A stretch of 64,000 nt of DNA from positions 558,001 through 622,000 of the forward strand of contig NZ_FMZM01000001.1 of assembly GCF_900101465.1 (NCBI RefSeq). The letters run 5' to 3'. Position 1 is the first letter of the stretch; every line of letters starts with the position of its first letter. Below, one piece after another: positions 41,587 through 49,653 of the stretch. The notes beneath the pieces were generated by a model. It was not told the origin of the DNA, did not search any database, and saw only the letters and a list, made by a program, of their open reading frames with translations. The DNA is from Nocardioides lianchengensis (lineage in GTDB: Bacteria > Actinomycetota > Actinomycetes > Propionibacteriales > Nocardioidaceae). Position numbers and translations under genes: made by a program.

Positions 41587-42479
41587 CGACGTCCAGCGTC
41601 GCCGAGCGGCACGACCTCGAGCACGTCCCGCTCACCTCCCCGGCCAGCACCAGCGGCCTGCTGGAGGTCTTCCGCAAGCGCTACCTGCTGCGGCTGATGG
41701 TGCGCCGGGAGATCCAGGCCCGCTACGCCCGCTCGTTCTTCGGGCTGGCCTGGTCCTACATCAACCCGACGGTCCGGTTCTTCACGTTCTACTTCGTCTT
41801 CGGCATCGTGCTGGGCCGAGGCGGCAACCTGGAGAACTTCGCCATCCACCTGTTCGCCGGGATGGTGATGGTCCACTACTTCACCGAGACGGTGACGTCG
41901 GGGACCCGCTCGCTGCTGAGCAACAAGGGCGTCGTGCAGAAGATGGCCATGCCCCGCGAGCTGTTCCCGTTCGCGTCGATGCTGGTGTCGCTCTACCACA
42001 CGCTCCCGCAGGTGCTGATCCTCAGCACGGCCTGCCTGGTCGCCGGCTGGCACCCGGACCTGGTCGGCTTCGCCGCCGCCGGTCTGGGCTTTTTGATCAT
42101 GATGCTGTTCGGCACGTCGCTCGGGCTGATGTTCTCGGTCTTCAACGTGATCATGCGCGACTTCGGGCGGATCACCCAGACCTTCATCAACATGATCCCG
42201 TTCATGGTGCCGATGATGTACCCGTACTCCCTGATCGAGAGCAAGTTCGGTGGCGGCTGGGTGCACACGATCGTGATGGCCAACCCGGTCGCCGAGGCGG
42301 TGCTGCTGATGCAGCGCTGCTTCTGGTGGACGACGACCGAGGAGTCGTACGCGGAGTCCTTCCCCGACGACCTGTGGCAGCGGGGTGCCATCATGGCGGC
42401 TGTGGGCATCGTGCTGCTGTTCGTCGCCCAGCGGGTCTTCTCCCGGCTGGAGGGTCGGGTCCCGGAGCTGATCACGTGA
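41583..42479 (+). CDS. wzm: ABC-2 type polysaccharide export permease (Wzm-like)
   Basis: 298 residues; ATG overlaps the upstream stop. Six predicted TMs after RREIQARYARSFFGLAWSYI, the standard ABC2 permease N-terminus, and the later FVPMMYPYSLIE-type segment. Homologous by order to the mycobacterial galactan exporter permease (Rv3783). Exports lipid-linked galactofuranan with the ATPase downstream. Confidence 0.92.
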
Positions 42480-43264
42480 GCGTGACCTCGATCGTCGTGG
42501 ACGACGTCTCCAAGCAGTTCTCGCTGCAGTACCACCGCACCCTGAAGAAGATGATCATGGCGAAGATGCGTCGCCAGCAGATCAGCGACACCTTCATGGC
42601 CCTCGAGAACGTCTCGTTCGAGGTCCCCCAGGGGCAGTCGATCGGCCTGATGGGCCTCAACGGCTCCGGCAAGAGCACCCTGCTGAAGCTGATCAGCGGG
42701 GTGATGAAGCCCGACAGCGGCCAGGTGCTCACCCGCGGCCGGGTGTCCGGGCTGATCGCGACCGGCGCCGGGTTCCACCAGCAGCTCACCGGCCGCGAGA
42801 ACATCTACATGAACGCCGCCATCCTCGGCATGAGCGAGGCGGAGACGAACGAGAAGTTCGACGACATCGCCGCGTTCGCGGACGTCGGTCGCTTCCTCGA
42901 CACCCCGGTCGGCAACTACTCCTCGGGCATGTTCGCCCGGCTCGGCTTCTCGGTGGCCGTGCACGTCGACTGCGACATCTTCGTCGCCGACGAGGTGCTG
43001 GCGGTGGGGGACCGGCCCTTCAAGCGCAAGTGCATCGCGCGCATGCAGGAGATCCGCGAGAGCGGCATCACGATGTTCTACGTCTCTCACTCCGCCGGCT
43101 CGGTCCGCCGGATGTGCGACCGGGTGATCGTCCTCGAGAAGGGCCGCGTCGGGTACGACGGCCCGGTCGACCAGGGCATCCGCTACCTGCACTACGACGG
43201 CTCCGACGAGGGCGAGCCGGACGCCGAGGAGGCCCTCGACGAGGAGCTCGCCTCCGATATCTGA
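42476..43264 (+). CDS. wzt: Polysaccharide export ABC ATPase (Wzt-like)
   Basis: 262 residues; GTG overlaps the wzm stop. Walker A GLMGLNGSGKSTLLKL (~61), signature YSSGMFARLGFSVAVH, Walker B DIFVADEVLAVGD and H-loop YVSHSAGSVRRMCDR, typical of Wzt/RfbE-type ATPases. There is only a short acidic C-terminus and no carbohydrate-binding domain, as for mycobacterial Rv3781. Last gene of the operon; a terminator follows. Confidence 0.95.
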   Translation: MSVTSIVVDDVSKQFSLQYHRTLKKMIMAKMRRQQISDTFMALENVSFEVPQGQSIGLMGLNGSGKSTLLKLISGVMKPDSGQVLTRGRVSGLIATGAGFHQQLTGRENIYMNAAILGMSEAETNEKFDDIAAFADVGRFLDTPVGNYSSGMFARLGFSVAVHVDCDIFVADEVLAVGDRPFKRKCIARMQEIRESGITMFYVSHSAGSVRRMCDRVIVLEKGRVGYDGPVDQGIRYLHYDGSDEGEPDAEEALDEELASDI

Positions 43265-43270
43265 GCGCCT

Positions 43271-43294
43271 CGCGCCTGAGCTTGCTCAGGCGCG
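43271..43294 (+). terminator. Operon terminator after wzt
   Basis: Perfect 10-bp stem (43271-43280 with 43285-43294), loop CTTG, 6 nt past the stop. Confidence 0.85.
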
Positions 43295-43306
43295 GATGAG
43301 GCGCCA

Positions 43307-43359
43307 GGTCGAGTAGCCCCGCGACCGACGAAGGAGGTCGCGACGGGCGTATCGAGACC
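43307..43359 (+). repeat. REP-like hairpin element (solitary copy)
   Basis: Starts GGTCGAGTAG, ends CGTATCGAGACC, inner stem GCGACC/GGTCGC (43321-43326, 43336-43341). Same outer plan as 21561-21606 and the 35763-36474 cluster. Confidence 0.55.
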
Positions 43360-43396
43360 AAGATCTCGCTCCCGCGAACACCTCACCGAACATCCA

Positions 43397-43445
43397 CCGA
43401 AACGCCGGCTCACCGCGCATCAAGCGCGGCGGGCCGGCGTTTCGG
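43397..43445. terminator. Large GC-rich hairpin
   Basis: Perfect 13-bp arms (43397-43409, 43433-43445) with a nested CCGCGC/GCGCGG stem in the loop. Could back up the wzt terminator or insulate the amidase promoter. Confidence 0.55.
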
Positions 43446-43467
43446 CGTCTCCGCACCCCCTGCCGGC

Positions 43468-43606
43468 TTGACAAATCTCGAATCTCCCGGCGTGTCGACT
43501 GGAAATTACACGATTGTAGTTACTCAGTTTGCCTTCCTCGCGGCCTGTTACTCATGTGAAAGTTGCGTCACGTGTGAACTTCCCCGCGCACTAGAAGGAC
43601 CCCCGC
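43468..43606 (+). promoter_or_regulatory. AT-rich promoter region of the amidase gene
   Basis: TTGACA at 43468-43473 starts an unusually AT-rich stretch. No clean -10 lies 17 nt away (candidates TTACAC and TAGTTA lie further down). GTTACTC occurs twice (43519-43525, 43547-43553), a possible activator site. Ribosome site AGAAGGA at 43593-43599. Confidence 0.45.
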
Positions 43607-45748
43607 ATGCCTGCTTCCAAGACCCGTTTCGTCACTGCGTGCCAGCAGTTGCTGGCGCTCGCTGTCGTCCTCGCCGTCCTCACCCCCGCCGCCAGCGTCG
43701 TCACGCTGGACGTGGTCCACACCGACCCCGGGACGTCCGCGTCGGCCGCCCCGGTGAGCGCGCTCGCGGCCTACACCGCGGAGTCGGCCCAGTCGTCGCT
43801 GGTGCCGACCGGTCCGGTGGAGGCCACGGTCGACGAGGTCCCGCTGACCGCGCCCGCCACGGCCGTCGTGGGTCGGGCCACCGGCCGCGCGGCGACGGCC
43901 ACGCCGACGGCGCAGGCCCGTCGTACCGCTGCGCCCGCGGGCAAGACCACCCTGGTCAGCCTCCCGCAGGACGTCACCGGCTACGGCACGGTCGGCGTCA
44001 CCTGGGCGCACGGCACCCAGATCGCCGAGGACGCCATCACCGTCCAGGCCCGGCTGCTCGACGACGGCGTCTGGTCGGAGTGGAAGCCGCTCGTCTACCA
44101 CGACGAGCACGCCCCCGACCCCGACAGCCGCGAGGGCCGGCGGGCCCGGCCGGGCACCGACGAGCTGATCGTCGGCGACGTCGACCAGGTCCAGGTCCAG
44201 GTCACGTCGGCCGCCGCCACCCTTCCCGCCGACCTGAAGCTCGCGGTCGTCGACCCGGGCGTCGCGACGGGCCAGGAGCGGGAGAAGGCGGCCATCGACA
44301 CCGGCACGCTGGACGAGCCGGCCACCGACCCGGCGACCGACCCGGAGGTCGACCCGGAGGCAGGTGCCGAGGACGGCATCAAGCTGCAGGCCGCGAAGTA
44401 CACCCCGAGGCCGACCATCTACTCGCGGGCCCAGTGGGGTGCCGACGAGCGGCTGCGCGACAAGGGCTCGCTGCGCTACTACGAGGTGCACGCCGGCTTC
44501 GTGCACCACACGGTCAACGCCAACAACTACACCCGGGCGCAGGTGCCTGGCATCCTGCGCAGCATCTACGCGTACCACACCAAGTCCCGGGGCTGGAGCG
44601 ACGTCGGCTACAACTACCTCGTCGACCGGTTCGGCCGGATCTGGGAGGGCCGCGCGGGCGGTGTCGACCGGCCCGTGGTCGGGGCGCACACCCTGGGCTA
44701 CAACGACTACTCGTTCGCGATGTCGGCGATCGGCAACTACGACGTGACCCAGCCGAGCTCGGCGATGGTCCAGGCGTACGGCGCGCTCTTCGCCTGGAAG
44801 CTCTCCCTGCACGGGGTCTCGGCCGCCTCGACCCGCCAGGTCGTCGGCTCGAAGACCTTCCAGGCGATCAACGGGCACCGCGACGCGGGCTCGACCGCCT
44901 GCCCGGGCAAGTACCTCTACGCCCAGATCCCCAAGATCCGGGCGCTGGCGGCAGCGGCCCAGCAGGGGTGGAGCGGGCGTGAGCTCGAGTCCAACCTGGC
45001 CCGCACCGCCCAGCCGGACCTCGTCGTACGACGGGCCTCCGACAAGCAGATGGTCGTCTGGCCGATGCGGCTGAGCAAGGCCGGCAAGACGTCGATGGGC
45101 AAGCCCATCGCCACCGGGATCAACGTGTCGCGGGCCAACCTGCTCCTCAAGGGCGGCGACTGGAACCGCGACGGGTACGGCGACGTGATCATGCGGCGCA
45201 AGAACGGTGTCGTGGTGCTGTTCCTGGGCGACGGCCGAGGCAAGTTCCCCAAGAAGGTGCGGCTGGCCGGGAAGGCCTTCAAGGGCGTCACGCTGGTCAC
45301 CGCGGTCGGGGACATGACCGGGGACGGCTTCCCGGACCTGATGGGTCAGTACCAGGGCAAGATGTGGATCTGGCCCGGACGCGGTGCCGCCGCGCTGGCC
45401 GCGCCGTACGTCGCCTACAAGGGCATCAGCGCCACCCAGCAGGTCGGCGCCGGTCGCTGGGATGCCGACGGCGCTCCCGACACCCTGATCCGCCGGGGGA
45501 CGAAGCTCTACTCGATGGCGGGGAACGGGCCCGGCGGGCTGACGGCGGTGCGAGCCGTCGCGGGCGGCAACGTCAGGGCCTACGACTGGGTCGTCGGCAT
45601 CTCGAACGTCACCCTGACCGGGCACACCGACGTCGTGGTGCGCGAGCCCGCGACCGGCCGGCTCTACCTGCTGAAGGGAGCCACGACCGGGGTCGCGGCC
45701 CGTCAGCTCATCGGGGCGGGGGCCAACGCCTACGACCTGGTGGGCTGA
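43607..45748 (+). CDS. Secreted PGRP-type N-acetylmuramoyl-L-alanine amidase with FG-GAP repeats
   Basis: 713 residues. Signal/TM segment ~12-35 (QQLLALAVVLAVLTPAASVV), a low-complexity and beta-rich N-region, then the amidase_2/PGRP domain ~265-450: TIYSRAQWGADERLRDKG, FVHHTVNANNYTR (zinc His), GYNYLVDRFGRIWEGRAGGV, INGHRDAGSTACPGKYLY (second His and Cys). C-terminal FG-GAP/VCBS beta-propeller ~465-713 (GGDWNRDGYGDVIMRRKNG). Cleaves the peptide from MurNAc in the wall. Confidence 0.93.
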   Translation: MPASKTRFVTACQQLLALAVVLAVLTPAASVVTLDVVHTDPGTSASAAPVSALAAYTAESAQSSLVPTGPVEATVDEVPLTAPATAVVGRATGRAATATPTAQARRTAAPAGKTTLVSLPQDVTGYGTVGVTWAHGTQIAEDAITVQARLLDDGVWSEWKPLVYHDEHAPDPDSREGRRARPGTDELIVGDVDQVQVQVTSAAATLPADLKLAVVDPGVATGQEREKAAIDTGTLDEPATDPATDPEVDPEAGAEDGIKLQAAKYTPRPTIYSRAQWGADERLRDKGSLRYYEVHAGFVHHTVNANNYTRAQVPGILRSIYAYHTKSRGWSDVGYNYLVDRFGRIWEGRAGGVDRPVVGAHTLGYNDYSFAMSAIGNYDVTQPSSAMVQAYGALFAWKLSLHGVSAASTRQVVGSKTFQAINGHRDAGSTACPGKYLYAQIPKIRALAAAAQQGWSGRELESNLARTAQPDLVVRRASDKQMVVWPMRLSKAGKTSMGKPIATGINVSRANLLLKGGDWNRDGYGDVIMRRKNGVVVLFLGDGRGKFPKKVRLAGKAFKGVTLVTAVGDMTGDGFPDLMGQYQGKMWIWPGRGAAALAAPYVAYKGISATQQVGAGRWDADGAPDTLIRRGTKLYSMAGNGPGGLTAVRAVAGGNVRAYDWVVGISNVTLTGHTDVVVREPATGRLYLLKGATTGVAARQLIGAGANAYDLVG

Positions 45749-45766
45749 CGCCCGCCCGGTCCACGA

Positions 45767-46504
45767 TCAGTCCTGGTCGGCGGTGCGTGGGAAGCGTGCC
45801 GTGGCCCGCTCGGCGACGTACGTCGTCTCGAGCCGCTCCGGCACGGCGCGCGCGACCAGGACCAACGAGCCGCTCCTCGCGAGCGGCTCGGCGAAGGAGG
45901 CGATCCCCGGTGGGGAAGCCGGGTTCGCCTCCGACAGGAGGCGGCCGCCGTCGGTGAGGTGACTCCCGGCGGCGGCCGCCTCCCACAGCTCGGCCTGGGT
46001 GGTGGTGCCGTCGGCCCACGCGAGGGCGTCGTCCTCGCCGGTGGCCGGGTCCCAGGGGATGAACGAGTCCGGCTGCGACCAGACGTCGACGCCCACGTCG
46101 TGGACGCCCGCAGGAAGGGCCTCCGCGAACCGGACGCCCATCGGCCGCAGCGAGCAGGCCAGCACCGGCAGCTCGTCGGCGCGCGGGGCCCAGCGATCGA
46201 GCGTGTTTGGCCCGCAGACCACCGCGTCCGGGTCATCGGCGTCGGTCACGACCAGGCCCGCCGTCCAGGCGGCGCCTAAGAAGACCGGCCCGAGCCAGTG
46301 CGCCGGCAGGTCCACCCGCAGCCGGTCCCCGCGCTCGAGATCGTGCTCCTCCACGAGCAGCGACGCGGCCTTCGCGACCCAGTTCGCGTAGGTCGTCACC
46401 GACAGCTCGACCCGCTCGTCGGTGGCGTGGTCGTAGAAGGTCACCAGGGGGCGGCCGGGGTCGCGGCGGAGCAGGTCCGCGAGCAGGTGGGAGAAGGTGG
46501 TCAC
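45767..46504 (-). CDS. TIGR03089 family protein
   Basis: 245 residues from GTG 46504. N-terminal half resembles the start of AMP-binding enzymes (PLVTFYDHATDERVELSVTT, YANWVAKAASLLVEEHDLER), but no ATP/AMP-binding core follows. Actinobacterial family of unknown function, usually beside the mannose-1-phosphate guanylyltransferase gene as here. TAGCCT on the minus strand (46517-46512) lies 7 nt from the start; divergent and leaderless. Confidence 0.8.
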   Translation of the reverse strand: MTTFSHLLADLLRRDPGRPLVTFYDHATDERVELSVTTYANWVAKAASLLVEEHDLERGDRLRVDLPAHWLGPVFLGAAWTAGLVVTDADDPDAVVCGPNTLDRWAPRADELPVLACSLRPMGVRFAEALPAGVHDVGVDVWSQPDSFIPWDPATGEDDALAWADGTTTQAELWEAAAAGSHLTDGGRLLSEANPASPPGIASFAEPLARSGSLVLVARAVPERLETTYVAERATARFPRTADQD

Positions 46505-46511
46505 ACCGGCC

Positions 46512-46549
46512 AGGCTAGGCGGGTCCTCACGGCGCCGTACCCCTAGGCT
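46512..46549. promoter_or_regulatory. Divergent leaderless promoter pair
   Basis: TAGCCT (minus, 46517-46512) and TAGGCT (plus, 46544-46549), each exactly 7 nt from its start codon (46504 and 46557). Confidence 0.6.
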
Positions 46550-46556
46550 CCTCGCC

Positions 46557-47657
46557 ATGACGAGCGCCAGCGACCCGGTGACCGCGATCGACGGCTTCTG
46601 GGCGGTGATCCCCGCCGGCGGAGCCGGCACCCGGCTGTGGCCGCTGTCCCGGTCGTCGTCGCCGAAGTTCCTGCGTGACCTCACGGGCAGCGGGCGCTCG
46701 CTGCTCCAGGAGACGTACGACCGGCTGGCGCCGCTGGTGGGTGACCGGTTCCTGGTCGTCACCGGCGCCGCGCACCGCGACGCGGTCGCAGACCAGCTGG
46801 ACCGGCTGGAGGACGGCTCGATCCTCGCCGAGCCCTCGCCGCGCGACTCGATGGCGGCGATCGGCCTGGCCGCCGCGCTGCTGGAGCGCTCCGACCCCGA
46901 CGCCGTGATGGGCTCGTTCGCCGCCGACCACGTGATCGCCGACCAGGCCGCCTTCGGCGCCGCAGTCGCCACCGCGACGGCGGCCGCGCGTGACGGCTGG
47001 CTGGTCACCCTCGGGATCGACCCCACCTTCCCGTCCTCGGCCTTCGGCTACATCCACCTCGGTGACGGCCTCGACGGCCACGACGGCACCTATCGGGTGG
47101 TCGAGTTCGTCGAGAAGCCCTCGACGGAGGTCGCCGAGAGCTACCTGGCGACCGGGCGCTACCGCTGGAACGCCGGCATGTTCGTGGTCCGCCCCACAGT
47201 CCTGCTCGACCTGCTCGCCGAGGGCGACCCGGCCTTCGCGGCCGAGCTGCGCGCCATCGCCGCCGACCCCTCGCAGCTCGACGAGGCCTGGCCGCGGCTT
47301 CCGAAGATCGCCCTCGACCACGCCGTCGCCGAGCCTGCGGCCGCGGCCGGCCGGGTCGTCACCGTCCCCGCCTCGTTCGGCTGGGACGACATCGGCGACT
47401 TCGACTCGCTCGCCACCCTGCTCGCCGACCCCTCGGTCGCCACCACCGTCCTCGGCGACGACGCCCTCGTCCACGCCCTCGACTCCACCGGCCTCGTCGT
47501 CCCACGCACCGGCCGGACCATCGCCGTGGTCGGCCTCGACGACGTCGTCGTCGTCGACACCGAGGACGCCGTACTCGTCACCACCCGGGCCCGGGCCCAG
47601 GAGGTCAAGCAGATCGTGGCCGCGCTGAAGGAGAGCGGGCGGGCCGACCTGACCTGA
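46557..47657 (+). CDS. manC: Mannose-1-phosphate guanylyltransferase
   Basis: 366 residues. Makes GDP-mannose from mannose-1-P and GTP. Nucleotidyltransferase signature IPAGGAGTRLWPLSRSSSPK (~18-37), LAEPSPRDSMAAIGLAAALL, SFAADHVIAD, FVEKP and RYRWNAGMFVVRP, with the C-terminal PASFGWDDIGDFDSLATLL. Single-domain type without the isomerase fusion. With manB (56726) and the SIS isomerase (58287) it completes GDP-mannose supply. Confidence 0.95.
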   Translation: MTSASDPVTAIDGFWAVIPAGGAGTRLWPLSRSSSPKFLRDLTGSGRSLLQETYDRLAPLVGDRFLVVTGAAHRDAVADQLDRLEDGSILAEPSPRDSMAAIGLAAALLERSDPDAVMGSFAADHVIADQAAFGAAVATATAAARDGWLVTLGIDPTFPSSAFGYIHLGDGLDGHDGTYRVVEFVEKPSTEVAESYLATGRYRWNAGMFVVRPTVLLDLLAEGDPAFAAELRAIAADPSQLDEAWPRLPKIALDHAVAEPAAAAGRVVTVPASFGWDDIGDFDSLATLLADPSVATTVLGDDALVHALDSTGLVVPRTGRTIAVVGLDDVVVVDTEDAVLVTTRARAQEVKQIVAALKESGRADLT

Positions 47658-47695
47658 GGCGGGTCCCCTGCCCGGATGGGGTGCGGGCCGGGCTT

Positions 47696-47769
47696 GCTGT
47701 AACGCGATGTTCGCCGCACTAGGTACGCGCTGCAGCGCGTACCTAGTGCGGCGAACATCGCGTTACAGC
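47696..47769. repeat. 74-bp perfect palindrome
   Basis: Two 37-bp arms with no spacer, centre between 47732 and 47733 at CTGCAG. Begins GCTGTAACGCGATGTTCGCC, and the other arm is its exact reverse complement. Lies between convergent genes, 38 nt after the manC stop. Confidence 0.97.
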
Positions 47770-47797
47770 TGCGCCGCCTATGGCCGCCGCCAACGGA

Positions 47798-47832
47798 ACA
47801 CGGCCCCGGTGGCAGCGCCACCGAGGCCGTGT
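47798..47832. terminator. Hairpin terminator of the DUF3105 gene
   Basis: 16-bp arms (47798-47813, 47817-47832) with one mismatch and a 3-nt loop, 18 nt past the minus-strand stop at 47851. Confidence 0.75.
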
Positions 47833-47850
47833 ACCGGACCGAGGAACGTC

Positions 47851-48618
47851 CTACTGGACGTTCGGCTCGGGGGAGTCGAGGTAGGGGTAGTCGAGGGTGA
47901 ACTTCTCGAAGGCGGCACCCGAGACGTCACCGCAGTACTGCCAGACGCCGACCTGCTTGGTCGTGTCGGTCTCGCCGGCGCCGCCGACGGACCAGTGGGT
48001 GAAGGCGACGTGGGTGTCCTTCGGGAACTCGCCGCCGCTCTCCTTGTCGTCCTCGGCCGTGAACGGCGCGACGATGACCTTCTGGCGGAAGTTGCCGGTG
48101 CCCTGGTACTTCGCGGCGATCGCGCGCAGCTCGTCCATCGCGTCGCCGTCCTTCGCGATGGTGTCGTCGTACCAGATGATGTTGTAGCCGTGCTCGAGGT
48201 TGTGCACGAGCGACTCCAGCTCGGGCCGGTCCTCCTTGGTGTAGAACTTCCGCTCGAACGGGGCGGGCGAGCCGATCGCGTTCCAGTGGGAGCCGAAGGC
48301 CGGCGGGGAGTGGTCGTAGGTGACCTGCTGGGTCTCGGGGACGTGGTCGCCCGAGCCCTCCGCGCTGACCGTCGTGACCTTCTGGCAGGTGTCGGCGGCG
48401 GCGCCGATCTCGTCGAGGGCGACGTCGGAGTAGGCCCGCTCGTCCCACTTGTCCTTCAGGGGGCCGTAGGCGGCGGCGCCGATGATGAGCAGCGCGATCA
48501 CCGCGCAGACACCGACGATGGCGAAGCCGCGGCGCTTCTCGGCGCCCTTCTGCTTCTTGCGAATCTCGTCGATGACCGCCTGACGGTCGGACTTGGCGGA
48601 CTTCGGGGTCTTGGCCAC
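47851..48618 (-). CDS. DUF3105 membrane-anchored protein
   Basis: 255 residues; GTG start. A basic N-terminus, one TM at ~30-52 (GFAIVGVCAVIALLIIGAAA), then an extracytoplasmic DUF3105 domain with VTYDHSPPAFGSHWNAIGSP, LVHNLEHGYNIIWYDD and VAFTHWSVGG. Conserved His residues in HNLEHG suggest metal binding. Function of the family unknown. Confidence 0.88.
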   Translation of the reverse strand: MAKTPKSAKSDRQAVIDEIRKKQKGAEKRRGFAIVGVCAVIALLIIGAAAYGPLKDKWDERAYSDVALDEIGAAADTCQKVTTVSAEGSGDHVPETQQVTYDHSPPAFGSHWNAIGSPAPFERKFYTKEDRPELESLVHNLEHGYNIIWYDDTIAKDGDAMDELRAIAAKYQGTGNFRQKVIVAPFTAEDDKESGGEFPKDTHVAFTHWSVGGAGETDTTKQVGVWQYCGDVSGAAFEKFTLDYPYLDSPEPNVQ

Positions 48619-48705
48619 GGCTGAGCATTCCTCGCGGTCGGGTGGGTACGGTGACGGCAGCCGCGTTCCCCGCGAAGGGCGCCCGGCGGTGTCCAGCGGC
48701 AGAGT

Positions 48706-49653
48706 CTACGGACTGAGCGGTCGGAGCCGTGCAACGGCCGAGTCCTGGTCCGCCAGGACCTCCCAGCCGTGGGCGAACGCGAGCGCGGCGACCTCCGGTC
48801 CGGCGGGTACGGCGATCCGCAGCTCGCCGTCCTGCGGACGGGACTCGGCGCCGGTCACGAGCAGCAGCGCGGCCGCCAGCTCGTCGGCGCTCGCGGGTGC
48901 CCCGAACGGGGCCCGGTCGGCCGGGTCGCCGGCCAGCGCGCGGATCACGGCCTCGCGGGCGCCGTACCCGAACAGGTCGCCGCCCTCGGGCCGGACCAGG
49001 GCGCGGGCGCCGGGCCCGTCCTCGCCCGCGGGCAGCACCAGGTCGGCGCGCCCGCGGACCAGCGCGAACGGGCGGCCGGCGAGCTTGCCCTGGGCGAGCT
49101 CGGCCGCGCCGGCGAGCTCGTCGGCGACGGCGGGTGCCGTGACGGCCAACGGGTTGCCGTGCGGGTCGGTGCGGCCGGCGTACTCCTCGGCGACCAGCAG
49201 ACCGGCGGCGCCGACGGCGATGTCGGTCTGCCCCTCGCGCCAGGCCCGCCCGGCGGTGTCGGTGACGACGACGCCGACGGTGCGGCCGGTCCGCTCGTGG
49301 ACGCCGGCCCGCAGCGCCCGGGCCGAGGCGTCGGGGTCGAGGGGGAGGAGCACGATCGAGCCGAGCTCGACGTTGGAGGCGTCGATGCCGGCCGCGGCCA
49401 TGGTCAGGCCGTGGCGGGTGCGGACGATCGTGGTCGGTCCGCGCCGGGCCACGACCCGGACCGTCTCGCCGGCCAGCGCCTCGTCCCGGTCGCTGGTGCG
49501 GACCCGGCCCTCGGCCTTGCTCACGACCTTGCTGGTGACGACCAGGACGTCGCCGTCACGCGGATCGAGCGCGGCCAGCAGCAATGCGACCAGGTCGTCG
49601 CCTGCGCGCACCTCCGGTACGCCGTCGGGGGCCAGGACCTCCAGCCGGTTCAC
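48706..49653 (-). CDS. fbiB: Coenzyme F420-0:L-glutamate ligase (CofE / FbiB)
   Basis: 315 residues; GTG overlaps the cofD stop. Adds gamma-linked glutamates to F420-0. CofE features: DVLVVTSKVVSKAEGRV, VVARRGPTTIVRTRHGLTMA, GIDASNVELGSIVLLPLDPD and VVVTDTAGRAWREGQTDIAV. Mycobacterial FbiB (~448 aa) carries a full C-terminal nitroreductase-like domain; here only ~65 residues follow the CofE core, so the second domain is truncated or replaced. Confidence 0.9.
   Translation of the reverse strand: MNRLEVLAPDGVPEVRAGDDLVALLLAALDPRDGDVLVVTSKVVSKAEGRVRTSDRDEALAGETVRVVARRGPTTIVRTRHGLTMAAAGIDASNVELGSIVLLPLDPDASARALRAGVHERTGRTVGVVVTDTAGRAWREGQTDIAVGAAGLLVAEEYAGRTDPHGNPLAVTAPAVADELAGAAELAQGKLAGRPFALVRGRADLVLPAGEDGPGARALVRPEGGDLFGYGAREAVIRALAGDPADRAPFGAPASADELAAALLLVTGAESRPQDGELRIAVPAGPEVAALAFAHGWEVLADQDSAVARLRPLSP

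Noticed and set aside
43265-43606. ydaO/c-di-AMP riboswitch before the amidase, as seen before some actinobacterial wall hydrolases
   Set aside because: The conserved aptamer blocks are not recognisable; the region is a REP-like hairpin, a second hairpin and an AT-rich promoter.
46505-47026. N-terminal extension of the TIGR03089 gene to 47026
   Set aside because: It would run antisense across manC; family similarity starts at GTG 46504, where a -10 hexamer is correctly spaced.
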